Of a stretch of 64,000 nt of DNA, positions 11,382 to 20,641 are shown piece by piece. The stretch covers positions 1 through 64,000 of the forward strand of contig JAGVSM010005027.1 in assembly GCA_022494885.1 (NCBI GenBank), given 5' to 3'. The translations under genes and the position numbers were made by a program. This DNA is from Micrasema longulum (lineage: Eukaryota > Arthropoda > Insecta > Trichoptera > Brachycentridae). Under the pieces are notes generated by a model. The model saw nothing but the letters and a program-made list of their open reading frames with translations. It made no database searches and was not told the DNA's origin. The number at the start of each line of letters is the position of its first letter. Within the stretch, counting starts at the first letter, position 1.

Positions 11382-11959
11382 CAATGCGACACAATCGGGA
11401 CATTGGTGCATGCAAGCCATAATTTGTGCTGTGCTGATCAAGGAACTACAAATTTTTATTTCGCAACCGGTGGATCGAAACATTTAATGCCACTTGTTAC
11501 TATTGCTATATAGTACTATTGAACGGTTTATCCAGATGTTTGTTGAAATTTATGTTTATGTAATAATTTTTATTTGTAGATTTATTTAATAATATGCACA
11601 AATTTACTTTCTATTTTGATGGATCTAAACTCAACATAGGGCTTTTATCGTATTTTGGTATGATTTATAAAAAAATAAAATAATATATATGAGCATCAAA
11701 AGTAAAACAAAATGGTAACGGTAAACCGTAAAATAATTTGAATAATTGTTAAATAAATTTTTGGTTGATTTATAATAAAGATCACTAATCGAAATATTTC
11801 ATATTAAGTTTAATAGTTCATGTACTTAATATTCCATTTTTCGACCGTTTGAAAGTTGAAAAAAATGTTCACGGTTTAGATAAAGCTATTAATTTTTCAG
11901 CCATAAATCTGAACCCACAGTAAAATAAATTTATTGCCCCGCAAAGCAGTAAGAAATTT
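11382..11959. other. AT-rich stretch
   Basis: No coding or repeat signal is recognised. Confidence 0.4.
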
Positions 11960-12180
11960 AGTCTCGCGAATAGATAAAATAAATTCCGCAGAAAAGGTGA
12001 TTGTGATGCGGGATCATAGTTCGCTCGAAATATTTACAACGGCGATCGTAAAACCGGCCTAAGATTTGCATCTCTGCGCAGAACACATTAATGTGACCGT
12101 TGCGCAGCTCGCCTGACAGCAAAATAGGCGGGAAAAGGAACGCGGACGCCATTTTTGTTGCAACATTTTATTTACTGCGA
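11960..12180. promoter_or_regulatory. GC-richer island with YY1/Pho-like motif
   Basis: GACGCCATTTTT (12146) and ATAGGCGGGAAAAG (12124) resemble YY1/Pho and E2F words. No gene starts here visibly. Confidence 0.25.
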
Positions 12181-12716
12181 AACGCATGTTCAAAGTTTAA
12201 GAGCGGATAAATAAACTAATTCTAAAAATGGTAGTTTATTTAATATATTTTATGCCATAAAACATGCAAAACTTACGAAACATCTAATTTTTTGAAAATC
12301 TTTTGTTGTTTTGTCTTGTATTATCGTCATAAGCTCGACAGCCCTGGGGGAGCCTTGGCTGAATCTAGAAGTCTCCTTCACTTCACTTAAAATGTGTGTT
12401 TCTTTTTACGTTTTCCATTGTTTTTTATTTTTTTCTTAGAATAATAATAATAATAATGAAGGAATAGACCCCATGTGACCTGGATCATAACAGGTGAATG
12501 AGCCAACCGCTTAGTACGAGATGGACTAATCTCCACTAAACTTATTTTTTTAGGATTTTTACTTAAAAGTGGCTATCGAGCAGGGCCCTCATTTTTAAAA
12601 AAATTCATTCAATTTTTTAACAATATACAAAAGAGATAAAACAGAGTATTCAATAAAATAATTAAAAAGCATTGAAATACATTTTAATAATAAAAATAGT
12701 AAACAAATGTCGAGAT
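12181..12716. other. Stretch with AAT microsatellite and dispersed words
   Basis: AATAATAATAATAATGAAGG at about 12440 and TTTTTAGGATTTTTACTTAA AAG at about 12546. No gene is seen. Confidence 0.4.
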
Positions 12717-13060
12717 TGGTGAAATGTGTAAGGCTGAGACATGCATTATCGACAGAATCAAGAAAGGGGTGCTGCGTTGGTTTTGACATGTAGAGCGAAT
12801 GGACAGCAAAAGAACGGCCTAAAGGATCAACAATGCGAATGTTGATGGATGCATAAAACGAGGAAGACCGAGAAAGATATGGCACGATCAAGTCCATCAA
12901 ATACTTGAAGATGGACATGTCAAAAGTAGGAATAATCGGCGTGCATACATGAGAAGATGTATGAATGTAGAGGAAGCGAGGTCTGTATGCCAAGATAGAG
13001 TGATATGGCGTTCTATCCTCTCTGCTTGTTTGTTTGTATGTAAACCAAAAGTCTCGCTTT
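12717..13060 (+). pseudogene. RTE-like LINE, C-terminal fragment
   Basis: The frame reads EMCKAETCIIDRIKKGVLRW, HVERMDSKRTA, NVDGCIKRGRPRKIWHDQVH, QILEDGHVKSRNNRRAYMRR and CMNVEEARSVCQDR, with stops replacing at least one Gly and other codons. It is nearly identical in order to the minus-strand frame at 42075-42491. It is the C-terminus of a common insect RTE-like element. Confidence 0.8.
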
Positions 13061-13334
13061 TTCTAAAAGGGTCCGAAACTCCGTGTGACCAAGGGCCCCT
13101 GCATAGCCTAAGACAGTCCAGCCATCAAGTCGAAAACCCTCACCCGGGGTTTTGGTTCTATTTCACATACAGAACTATATATTTTTCATCCGCCTGCACG
13201 CAGAGAGCAACTATTTTAATAACTTTACAAATGGGTGCCGACAAAGATTGCACAATAAACTTTTTTTATTACTATGCCGTGTGTCGTTCGTACTACTTAC
13301 CGACATTTTGGATCGCATTACAGTGTCCGTCGCC

Positions 13335-13550
13335 ATCAGGATTGATGTTATTTGTGTAGATAGGTAGTATTCCTGATCTTCTTTACTCTCTAGAGAGTGA
13401 TTAATTTGAAGATTTTAATTTATTTTTGGCAATAATGGCAACACTGATGAATAAACGTCAAATGGTGTATAAAACTGCTTCAAAAATGGAAAAAAACGAA
13501 AACAATTTGGTCAATTCAACCTAATCAAGTGTTTTGGTAATGCTTAATGT
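13335..13550 (+). repeat. Dispersed family G copy
   Basis: It matches 8679-8895. A short inverted stretch (CTTCAAATTAATCACTCTCT) follows at about 13617, suggesting the family can form a larger inverted structure. Confidence 0.85.
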
Positions 13551-13989
13551 AATAATGGTCTAAATGAACATTTTCATATTTAGTTGCACGCGTCCATATT
13601 TGTTTGTCTTCATCAATCTTCAAATTAATCACTCTCTAGGAGGTAGAGAAGATCCCGCATACCGTCTCTGGATGATTTTAGATGCATCCCATCATCTTTA
13701 TTCATATTTTCGGGATGTTTGTAGATCTCGATCGCATCTTTTACCAATCGAATTCGGAGGCTCTTTGATCTCCCTAGAATTATCGCGTTTTGCCTATACA
13801 GATGTCGTGGTTGTCGTACGCGGCATGATAACCCAAATAAACTTATTGTGCATCAGAACGGCCTCAAAAATCTAAGGAGTTTAACCTACGATGATTGTTT
13901 AAAGCCCAGTCCCTTACATTTTTATACTTGTTAATTTCTACGTATTTTTCAACCAACCGATACAGTTATTTATTTACATAATATTCGTT

Positions 13990-14195
13990 CGACACAGTTT
14001 CGTGACTCGACGCATTGTAGGCGAACTGACCACGGACAAGTCCGTCTGGATTAAAAATAAGGCGGCAAAAAGAGAAAAACAAAATGGCTCCGCGCTCCAA
14101 AATGGCGGCCTACATATTTTTGGCGGGAACTCGTGAAAAACGCGCGCATGTTTACGACGCGCATGCCAAACGACCAAATTATTCTAAACGATGCC
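13990..14195. promoter_or_regulatory. GC-richer island with YY1/Pho-like and E2F-like motifs
   Basis: AAAATGGCTCC, AAAATGGCGGCC (14099) and TTTTTGGCGGGAAC (about 14117) sit within 60 bases, with CGCGCGCATG beyond. It lies about 1.5 kb upstream of the duplicated zinc-finger exon and could be an internal promoter or enhancer; unproven. Confidence 0.35.
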
Positions 14196-14199
14196 GATG

Positions 14200-15722
14200 T
14201 ACGTAAATAAATTTACGAGTATTTTTTTTTTAAAGTGAATGCCTTGAATCAAAGAACAGCACGACATTTGAAATGTTTTTTGTTTTTTTTTACAACTTTG
14301 CTTCCATAACTTTTTTAAAGGTAACTTAACGTTTTTAAATGAAAATTATAAAATACACACTAGTGTTAACCGTCAAGGGCCAGTCGCGTAGATTGGATTT
14401 ATGATTTTTCACGGGTTGTTTTGGATTACCACTTTATATGTTGTGTAACATTCACAAAAATTGTATTAAGCTTAACAATAAACTATTAAAATAGTGGACA
14501 TTGATTTCCTAACCCTATACTTCTAAGATTCTTAATGCAGATCGTACTAGAGAGCTTTTTTGCCAAATTTTTTTTTGTAAAAATTTAAAATATAAAAAAG
14601 CTACTTTTAATTCATGAAAGAAACTAAATGAAATAATTGCTTAATGTTTGTAAAGGTTTAAAGGTAAATCGTATTGAGTTGAGCCATGTAAAAACACTTT
14701 ATTCCCTTCTGAAATTTTATTCGTTTCTTTTGAAATATCTGCATTTATACATTTGAAAAATAAAAAATGGTTTTCACTAATAAAGTAAATGGGGTGGGTG
14801 CTATATTAATTGAGCATGCTACAGTAATTGAACATTCTAAATCTATTTTTTAAAAATAAAATAATCTAATGCGTTCATTGTAAGAAAAAACTAAAAAAGT
14901 GTATATTTTCTGGTGTAGATATATTAATTTGCACGTTTTTGATTTAGAGTATCCAATTACCATAGCATCCGCCCTTTACGTTTTTAGAATGTCTATAGTG
15001 ATTTAGGTTTTTACAATCAACGCAGTTATTGTAAAACATTTTTATATCGCGTTACAAGCTACGTTATTATGTTTTGCTCTTTCTTATATCAAAGAGTAAA
15101 CGAGACGTTTATATTGTTATGTAGTCTGCAGGCGCACGCGAGAAAACACGTTTTATTGTGATCAACGACCTATGCGCCGATGCGATACTAAATTAATATT
15201 GAACATAACGAAGGTATTTTGCATTTATAATTATGTATTTTTATATTTTCCAGGACATAATATTGATATACAAAAAAAATTCATCATCTTTTGTTTCATT
15301 TATTAAAAAAAAATAAAGATTTTGAATAAAAAATTTTAGTGATTGAATCTGAAAACAGTCCATTTTACAAGTAACACAAAAAAGGGAATTTTCAAAAAAC
15401 TGCGAAAAATGTCACAACCAAAATAATTAATAAAGAAAGTCAATCAAACGGATAGCTGTTTTTTTTATTATTTCTTGTTAACAATAAAGCCTTATTTCCT
15501 CAATGGTAAATGGTAAATGGTAAATAACCGTTAACACAGATGTTCAACGATGTTTTGCTAGGTTAAAGTTTTTCGTTAGAAAATATAATTATTATCAAGT
15601 TATTTTAAGGGATTTGACTAAAAAATACCATTGTTTTTTGTACATAAATCAATTTTTCCAGGTTTAAGATTTTCTTTTCGATTTCGTTTAATAACAGGAA
15701 AAAAACTGTTCGTTCCTTTCAG
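14200..15722. other. AT-rich stretch upstream of the duplicated zinc-finger exon
   Basis: Presumed intron of the zinc-finger gene. A small trace of the inverted-repeat family core (TTATATGTTGTGTAACATTC) is at about 14434 and a short repeated AAATGGTAAATGGTAAAT is at about 15506. No coding signal is visible. Confidence 0.45.
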
Positions 15723-15854
15723 ACGAACGTCCGTACAAGTGCTTCCTTCCTGATTGCGGCAGAGCCTTCATCCAACTCTCCAACCTCCAACAACACCTGA
15801 GGAACCATGATGCTCAAGTCCTGAAGGCGAAGAATAAGATCCAATGTTCTACCA
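15723..15854 (+). CDS. Duplicated zinc-finger exon (putative alternative or cassette exon of the dati-like gene)
   Basis: The exon follows a polypyrimidine tract ending in AG at 15721-15722 and is followed by a GTATGT donor at 15855. It is 132 nt (3n), starts in the same phase as the exon at 16498 (two bases completing a codon) and ends with one base, so it could be spliced in front of 16498 without a frameshift or replace part of it. It encodes one C2H2 finger whose core (RPYKC, LPDCGRAFIQLSNLQQ, HLRNHDAQV) matches the downstream exon except for one Phe/His change. The second finger of the canonical exon is absent; only a short tail with a single Cys (KIQC) is left. Most differences from 16498-16682 over the finger are synonymous, which suggests selection on the protein after duplication. 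Without the donor the frame stops at about 15903. It could be a cassette exon, a mutually exclusive exon, or a recently decaying copy. Confidence 0.6.
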
Positions 15855-16497
15855 GTATGTCAAATTTATCCGAGATATTCTTTTATTATATTGTGCGGAC
15901 TTAACACGATCCAAAATTGAAAACCTCAAAGGTCAAAATGCGCAAAACGCAGCACCCATCCTGCAAATGATTTTTCCTGGCTCTCCAAAAATTTTGATTG
16001 CGGTCAGCATGTTTAAATTCTAGAAACATCACAAAAATGAAGAATCTCTCGGATGACTTTTACATGCCCTTATCCCTTGTCTGTACCTTGGATCCGATTT
16101 CAGAATTGCTGTTGCATTTCGAAGGAGATATCAGTTTCAAGAACTACTCAACGCCTTGACCTTGAATCGAAACGTTAGGTCGAATTTCAGAACGATCACC
16201 CAATCAACAATTGTGATGTCTGTTAACTTTTGTATACGCTGCCGCATTAGCTTTACCTCTTACATCCCATTGCATGTTGTTCTTTATTTTAATTTAGGTG
16301 TTTAAACATTTGTAACAACAGCAACAGCTGGACATTGGTCATTCAAGAGAAAAAGAAGGACTGGACCAAACTAATTAGATGCCGTTTTGAAGATATTAAC
16401 TAATTCGTCCAGAGAAAATGTTATCTTTACATCTTCCTTGTAGTTTGTTTCGATGATTTCGATGAACAAGATTAACCTTTGATTTTTTCTTACCCAG
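15855..16497 (+). other. Interval between the duplicated and canonical finger exons
   Basis: This 643-base sequence has GTATGT at its start and TTACCCAG at its end. It is less AT-rich than the other introns and carries no repeat family. It might hold splicing control sequences. Confidence 0.6.
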
Positions 16498-16682
16498 GTG
16501 AAAGACCGTACAAGTGCCACCTTCCAGACTGTGGTAGAGCCTTCATCCAACTCTCCAACCTTCAGCAGCACTTGAGAAACCATGACGCTCAAGTGGAGAG
16601 GGCAAAGAACAGACCCTTCCATTGTAATATCTGCGGTAAAGGCTTCGCCACTGAAAGTAGCCTTCGGACTCACACGTCCAAG
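16498..16682 (+). CDS. dati: dati-like C2H2 zinc-finger factor, exon with two fingers
   Basis: This is an internal coding exon of a nuclear DNA-binding C2H2 protein. The acceptor is TTACCCAG before 16498 and the donor is GTCAGT at 16683. Two bases complete a Gly codon, then GERPYKC opens a finger of the C-x4-C type (CHLPDCGRAF) with histidines in QQHLRNH. A second finger follows (FHCNICGKGF, SSLRTH). The linker and finger sequence resemble the rotund/squeeze/lin-29 group and best fit what I recall of Drosophila datilografo. The fingers that should precede GERPYKC are not seen in this window, so the gene is 5'-incomplete here. The second finger's last His probably lies in the next exon (ELQLH), so this finger would be assembled only by splicing. 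Naming the ortholog is inference; the C2H2 assignment is direct. Confidence 0.9.
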
Positions 16683-17674
16683 GTCAGTCATGTATGTATT
16701 CCCGAACCACTATCCTGTCTTTTCTTTTATTTAACATTATTTTATTTTATTTATTTATTTAACCTTTTTCTCAAACATAAATTCAAAATGCATTTATTAA
16801 TCATTGATATTTCTTTTTTTTTTTAATGGGGTCAAGCATTTACGTAATTTTGAAAACGTTTATATATTATGATAATTTATATTACATATTTAGTTTGATA
16901 TTTCAAAATCTTACTTTCGGGGTTTGCATATTTTTTTTTATTTATAACAAAGCATATTTTTATTGTTTTCTTTTGTTTTATCCCCTCCTAAAAATCCTTA
17001 AAACTCTTTAATTTTATTTTTTCCTTCCTTCCTAAATTACCAATAATATTGTTAAAATATGAATACCTAGCATGGTTTTTTTAAAAAAAAAAACGTGTTG
17101 TTTTAATCAGTGTTTTACAAAAACTTTAGCATTTTTACAAAACAGCCATTTTAAAACTACAAAATAACATGAGTTCCAAAAAACAGTATAAATTATCAGA
17201 ATAAAATTACCCTTAAACAAAAAACTATACTTCAAATGTATTAATTTGTTGTAAATATGTTTATTTTATGTTGCAAACATACAATTGGTTATATTTATCC
17301 TGGTGACGATAGATTCTAACCAATATCAAAACCTTATAATTTTTTAATTTGTGTTTAACTTTGTCTACATTTTTCTTTACATAATCAATTCTTCATGCTG
17401 GTTATGCTTCAACTTTATGAGCTGTTGAAGCAACAAATTAATTCTAAAATAAATTTACTATATCTCGTGGTCTTTTTGTTGAATTGAATAAATTATAAAG
17501 ATTTTTATTTATCTCTTTTTTTTACGTTATCTTGAGTCTAATTTTTCAAAATTTTTAGCATTTTGTGTTTCTATTTTGGCATTTTATTAAAATTTCTTTA
17601 CGTTTGATTGTCGCCCGCCCCTCCACACCACACCACCAATTGACCGCAATCTCTGATTGGCTGGTCCGATGCAG
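16683..17674 (+). other. Intron of the dati-like gene
   Basis: This is a 992-base AT-rich intron between the two-finger exon and the ELQLH exon, bounded by GTCAGT and GATGCAG. I see no open frame with recognisable content and none of the dispersed repeat families found elsewhere. Confidence 0.8.
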
Positions 17675-17840
17675 GAGCTACAGCTGCATCTTGGTGTGTT
17701 GCAGCAACACGCCGCGCTGATGATCGGAGGGCCCAACGCCACTCCTTGTCCGATTTGCCACAAACTCGTGTTCGGAGGAGAAGCCCTCATGGAGCACATG
17801 AAGAACACTCATAAGGACCCGAACGCATCCGGTGTTGCCA
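17675..17840 (+). CDS. dati: dati-like C2H2 zinc-finger factor, third-finger exon
   Basis: The exon lies between the acceptor TCCGATGCAG and the donor GTAAGTG. It begins in phase 0 with ELQLHLGVLQQHAAL, a segment I associate with dati-type proteins, then has a C2H2 finger TPCPICHKLVFGGEALMEH with a second His after four residues (MKNTH). It ends with one base of a codon that the next exon completes to Thr. Codon use is more GC-rich than in the flanking introns, as expected for a conserved exon. The finger has the classic C-x2-C-x12-H-x4-H spacing but a non-typical KLVFGGEA helix start, so DNA contacts cannot be predicted. Confidence 0.9.
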
Positions 17841-19019
17841 GTAAGTGTTTAAGCGTCGCCCGCAGTGGTTGTCACATCCTGTTTCTTACCAACCGCGTTT
17901 TGGGGACTTGCAATACTTTCTTATTTCCAGGTCGCAAAACATCATTTAATACTAATTTGATATCTTAAAACACTTGATTATCATTCAATTTTTATATTTT
18001 ATAATCTTAAAGCATCTTTATTTACAATTTTACGAATTAGTTTTTTGTTTTTTTTTATGTTTTATTACTTTCTTATTTAACAGCGACCGTTTTATTTTGA
18101 TTTTAATCAATTCAAGAAGTTTTTGTTTTTTTTTATAATGCTGAATCATTGATGAAAGACTTTATGACTTTTTCGTCAATGATTCGAAACATTTTTTATT
18201 AGTATTGTTGGGGGGTATTGGTAATAAACTACCACTTGCTTATCTCGTTCTGTACAAAAAGTATCGTTACCAAAAAACTAATAAGCTTTATGTTAAGATT
18301 ATTTTTCATGTTTAAAAAACTACAGCAGATTGAAGCAGATTTTATTAAAATATCAATTGTTTACCATATTGAACTTAATCAAAACTAATTCAATTAAATG
18401 CTTTTGCATCCATTTGCTGTTAATTTATTTATTCAGAATATTTCATTAAATTTAAAAAACTGATTTTTATTAACAAAACTTTGGTTTTATAAAAAAATTC
18501 ATTTAAAAATAAACGTTTCTTAAATTTGATGAAATATTTAAAAAATGTGCTTTTGTGTCCTTTCCCCGAAATTATTTATATCCTTTTTGGTGATGGGATT
18601 TCATTGGGAAGCTTATTTGCACAAATTTAAATCACATCATTTTAATTTTATCTCAATTTTGTTTTCGAATATATTTAAATCGCTGTGGGATTTTTATTTT
18701 TTTGACTTTTCCTACTAACAATAATGAGAATAGTTCATGTTTTGTATTTCATAATCAAATTCATATTAAATTAAAGTTATTGTCAGTTTTTAGTAAACGT
18801 GATAATTGGTCTAACTTTTACCACATTTATGAAAAATTGACAATGTTTTTAAAAAGTTTTTGATAGCTATTCTCATGATATCCTCCTACCAAAAATTCCT
18901 TTAAAATTGGTGTTGTCTCGTAAATTATCAATTTCATGGCTTCTTGCATTGACCTTGTCTGTTTGTCTCTTTTGTCTACCCAAACCTCCCCTCTCCCCTT
19001 ACTAACACCGCCCTGCCAG
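17841..19019 (+). other. Intron of the dati-like gene
   Basis: This 1179-base AT-rich intron runs from GTAAGTG to CCCTGCCAG. It contains a short imperfect hairpin at 18143-18185. I see no transposon copy. Confidence 0.8.
18143..18185. repeat. Short inverted repeat (hairpin) in intron
   Basis: The arms GAATCATTGATGAAA and TTTCGTCAATGATTC pair with one mismatch around a loop of about 13 bases. It is too short for a normal insect pre-miRNA and no function is implied. Confidence 0.5.
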
Positions 19020-19295
19020 CCAACGGCGGAGCTTCGATGGGTTCTGGAGCAAATGACCTTACGATCCCATCGCAAGTCCCCCAGTCACCATCGCCCTACC
19101 CGCCACAAATGAAGACTGACCCCTATATAGCCAAGCGGAGGACGGCCAACCACCCATGCCCCGTCTGCGGCAAGCACTACGTGAACGAGGGTTCCCTCAG
19201 GAAGCACCTGGCCTGCCACCCTGAGACGCAGCTCACCAGCAGTCTTCGAATGTGGCCTTGCTCAGTATGTCAGGCTGTCTTCACACATGAGAGTG
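19020..19295 (+). CDS. dati: dati-like C2H2 zinc-finger factor, fourth- and fifth-finger exon
   Basis: The acceptor is CCTGCCAG, and the donor after 19295 is GTGAGT. Two bases complete a Thr codon, followed by a Gly/Ser/Pro-rich linker (SQVPQSPSPYPPQMK), then a finger HPCPVCGKHYVNEGSLRKHLACH, and the start of another finger WPCSVCQAVFTHES. The fifth finger is interrupted by the intron exactly between its zinc-binding halves and is completed by GLLSHMEH in the next exon. GC content is clearly higher than the surroundings. Phase matches on both sides, which supports the exon chain. Confidence 0.92.
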
Positions 19296-19556
19296 GTGAG
19301 TAACATAATTTATATCAGCTAGTCTTTTCAATTTGTTAAATCGGATCTTTTGAATACAAAAACTCCATTACTTGTGAGCTTTTAATTTTTATTTGTTAAA
19401 TAAATATAATTTTATGATTGTTACTAGAAATTTCACAAGCTGATATGCTTGTCTTGTGTTTCAAGTACTTATTCTTTCATGGTACCATGATTATTTTTGT
19501 ATGCAGATATAGATCTGTAGATATTTGTTTAAAACTCTTGTTTTTTTTTCTTCCAG
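19296..19556 (+). other. Short intron of the dati-like gene
   Basis: This is a 261-base intron with a GTGAGT donor and a CTTCCAG acceptor after a T-rich tract. It splits the fifth zinc finger. An open frame runs from 19418 through the end of the intron into the last exon, but its intron part is low-complexity and is not treated as coding. Confidence 0.85.
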
Positions 19557-20641
19557 GACTTCTATCTCACATGGAACATATGCGTATGGAGCCCAAACAT
19601 CAATTTGCTGCCCAATACGTTCTATCTCGAGCAGCTGCAGAAAGAAGAGAACGTGAAAATGCACTTCTTGCTGCTGTCTCGGCATCTGGATCTGGTCTGC
19701 TTTTAGGAAGTGGATCACTTTGCGCCTCTCCATCAGCTCATTCCGATAGTTCATCAACCGGTCGACCATCATCGGCAGGTTCTGATGCTCCACCTAATAA
19801 TAACAACAATTGCGCCCCGCCTAAACTCGGAGATTTATTAAGGACCGCTACAAATAATGGGCATCACCAACAGTATGCTCCCGAAGATCTTCATAACGCC
19901 AATAGAATGGCTGCTATTGCAGCAGCCGCTGCTGGAATTATGGGACAAGCTCAAGGTGGAGTTCAAGGTGCTTTGGGATCTCCCGTCGACCCAGCTGTGC
20001 AAGCAGCTGCAGCAAGTCTAGCTGCAGCTATGAGAATCAATAACGCTCACAATGCACATTTGCAGCAACAACACCACCAGCAACAGCAGAATATGCTGGA
20101 AAACCAGAGTGGCACTCCCCCAATGAGAAGTGACTCTCCTAGTGCCGCTCAAGCTGCCATGAATGTAGCGACAATGAGGTCGATGGCAGATTCCATGCGG
20201 TCGATGGCCAACTTTGAAAATCAGTTAAACCAACAGCAACAGGCGGATCCGACTGCCGCTCTCAGAATGCAACAAGCCGAAGCTTTACTCCGCAGTCAAG
20301 CTGAAGCCGCTCTTCGGTTAGCGGTGTCCCAAGCCGCTGCAGCCGGTGCCGAAGCGAACGTCGCTCGTCACAACGGAGGCTTTCCTCAGGGCCTAGAAGG
20401 AGGACCGGGCGGTCCAGCTAGACTCTCTCCCGATCTGGGAGAGGCTCTGAGAATGGCTCAAGAACAGCGATTGGAACAAGCCTTGCGACTCCACGGCGAT
20501 CCTAGGATGCTAGGATTCGGATTGTCTCACTCTCCGGCACCTTCTCTGCAGCAGCCGTCTCTGATGCACCAAAATCAGCATCAGGCACAGATGCAACAGA
20601 ACCAGCACCACAGCCAACAGAACCAGGGTCAGCAACCATGA
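19557..20641 (+). CDS. dati: dati-like C2H2 zinc-finger factor, terminal exon with Ala/Gln-rich tail
   Basis: This last coding exon ends at TGA 20639-20641. Two bases complete a Gly codon and LLSHMEHMRMEPKH finishes the fifth finger. About 340 residues of low-complexity sequence follow: a basic RAAAERRERE patch, a Ser-rich block, an Asn run, alanine-rich helices (IAAAAAG, QAAAASLAAAM), a His/Gln run (LQQQHHQQQQ), repeated RSMADSMRSMA units, an Ala/Gln helix with LRSQAEAALRLA, and a Gln/His-rich C-terminus. Such tails in fly C2H2 factors usually act in activation, repression or condensate formation; which applies here cannot be read from sequence. The joined visible product is about 569 residues and lacks its N-terminal part. 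Confidence 0.92.

Noticed and set aside
13564..13875. Open frame of 103 codons
   Set aside because: It covers an inverted part of family G and shows no domain.
16371..16691. Open frame of 106 codons on the minus strand across the two-finger exon
   Set aside because: It is the antisense of the conserved zinc-finger exon and shows no motif.
18143..18185. Hairpin as a microRNA precursor
   Set aside because: The arms are only about 15 bp and the whole structure 43 bases, too short for a standard pre-miRNA.
19491..19793. Open frame of 100 codons on the minus strand across the terminal exon
   Set aside because: Shadow of the low-complexity coding exon.
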